Shown in pieces: positions 63,641 through 64,000 of a stretch of 64,000 nt of DNA. Every line of letters begins with the position of its first letter. The stretch's first letter is position 1. A model generated the notes under the pieces. It was not told the origin of the DNA and did no database searches. It saw only the letters and a program-made list of their open reading frames with translations. The DNA is from JAUWVG01 sp964633715 (GTDB lineage Bacteria > Acidobacteriota > Aminicenantia > Aminicenantales > Aminicenantaceae): assembly GCA_964633715.1 (NCBI GenBank), contig CAZWHQ010000001.1, positions 1-64,000 on the forward strand. The letters run 5' to 3'. Made by a program: the position numbers and the translations under genes.

Positions 63641-64000
63641 CTATTTCTTGTAAAAACGAAGGTTTGTAACACGTCCGGCATTTACGATAAATGAGGTTAT
63701 CCGATCACGGTTGTCTCGAGAAAAAATAAGCCTTAAATTTCCGATCCTAAAAATATCCTTATAATTGGACTGTAGTGTACCAGAGGGGGCGTTTCTGTGT
63801 GTAAGGCGTAATCTGTTTTTAATGAACTCCATTCTGAAAGTTGTATCGAGTTCGTCGCTGAAGTATTCACCGGTATACTCTTCAAGTTCTTCTGCTTTAG
63901 GCTGTATGGGCACAAAAGATTTATATTTGAGGAGCGGGCTGCCTTCCTGAGTAATTTCAAGATTGTATGATTGATCTCCTTCAGTTTCTGTGAATTTCAG
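63641..64000 (-). CDS. C-terminal end of a serine-hydrolase-like protein, cut by the window
   Basis: 119 codons are visible, open to the right edge. ELEEYTGEYFSDELDTTFRM, then NRDRITSFIVNAGRVTNLRFYK, is the beta-barrel-type C-terminal domain found after beta-lactamase-family serine hydrolases. The catalytic part lies outside the window. It is upstream of the M1 gene and probably cotranscribed with it. Confidence 0.7.
   Translation of the reverse strand: MKFTETEGDQSYNLEITQEGSPLLKYKSFVPIQPKAEELEEYTGEYFSDELDTTFRMEFIKNRLRLTHRNAPSGTLQSNYKDIFRIGNLRLIFSRDNRDRITSFIVNAGRVTNLRFYKK

Noticed and set aside
1..64000. tRNA, rRNA or riboswitch genes
   Set aside because: I found no cloverleaf, rRNA-like stretch or known riboswitch core by eye; a dedicated covariance-model search would be decisive.

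Overview
The window looks like a scaffold from an uncultured, metagenome-derived Gram-negative bacterium; a run of exactly 100 Ns at 31241-31340 marks a scaffold join. An outer-membrane beta-barrel protein, many signal peptides, M1 and M28 peptidases, secreted TPR/TolB-type propeller proteins and a full polyphosphate cluster would fit Acidobacteriota/Aminicenantes-like lineages. That is inference from gene content; there is no rRNA or tRNA to test it. Coding density is high and most starts have GGAGG-type ribosome sites.

Region 1 (1-20584) is mostly metabolic and runs forward: an aldehyde:ferredoxin oxidoreductase, a RecB/Cas4-like nuclease and a radical SAM protein in one overlapping unit; a secreted gamma-glutamyltranspeptidase-type protein, an esterase-like lipoprotein, an iron-sulfur protein and a DUF456 protein in a second; then a PLP decarboxylase, two acyl-CoA synthetases and a DUF2784 protein. 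It ends with a tightly coupled trio at 16582-20584: a membrane protein with an eight-unit Ala-Cys-His-x tail, a PqqD-radical SAM-SPASM fusion, and a four-helix membrane protein. This looks like an undescribed peptide- or protein-maturation system.

Region 2 (20590-32389) holds an outer-membrane protein and a polyphosphate cluster (Nudix, two-domain PPK2, CHAD, PPK1, SixA-like phosphatase, PAP2 phosphatase). After it come a decayed M28 peptidase, the assembly gap and a metallo-beta-lactamase-fold gene cut by the gap.

Region 3 (32500-60229) is the most striking part: five consecutive same-strand copies of a three-gene cassette, each a membrane histidine kinase with a TPR-like extracytoplasmic sensor, an OmpR-type response regulator, and a secreted protein with an N-terminal TPR and a TolB/PD40 beta-propeller. 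Upstream of the kinase and of the propeller gene lie direct repeats spaced exactly 11 bp. Their core differs between modules but is shared by the two sites within a module (TGACA, TKGAC, CTCAAC and TTCACAC for modules 1, 2, 3 and 5). This suggests each regulator controls its own kinase operon and its own propeller gene. Toxin-antitoxin pairs of three kinds (PIN/RHH, HepT/MntA, RelE-like/RHH) sit between modules 2 and 3, between 3 and 4, and after 5. Orphan 11-bp boxes beside two of them look like scars of lost or displaced modules.

Region 4 (60965-64000) runs in reverse: a shortened membrane protein, a secreted isochorismatase-fold hydrolase, an M1 aminopeptidase and the C-terminal end of a gene that leaves the window.
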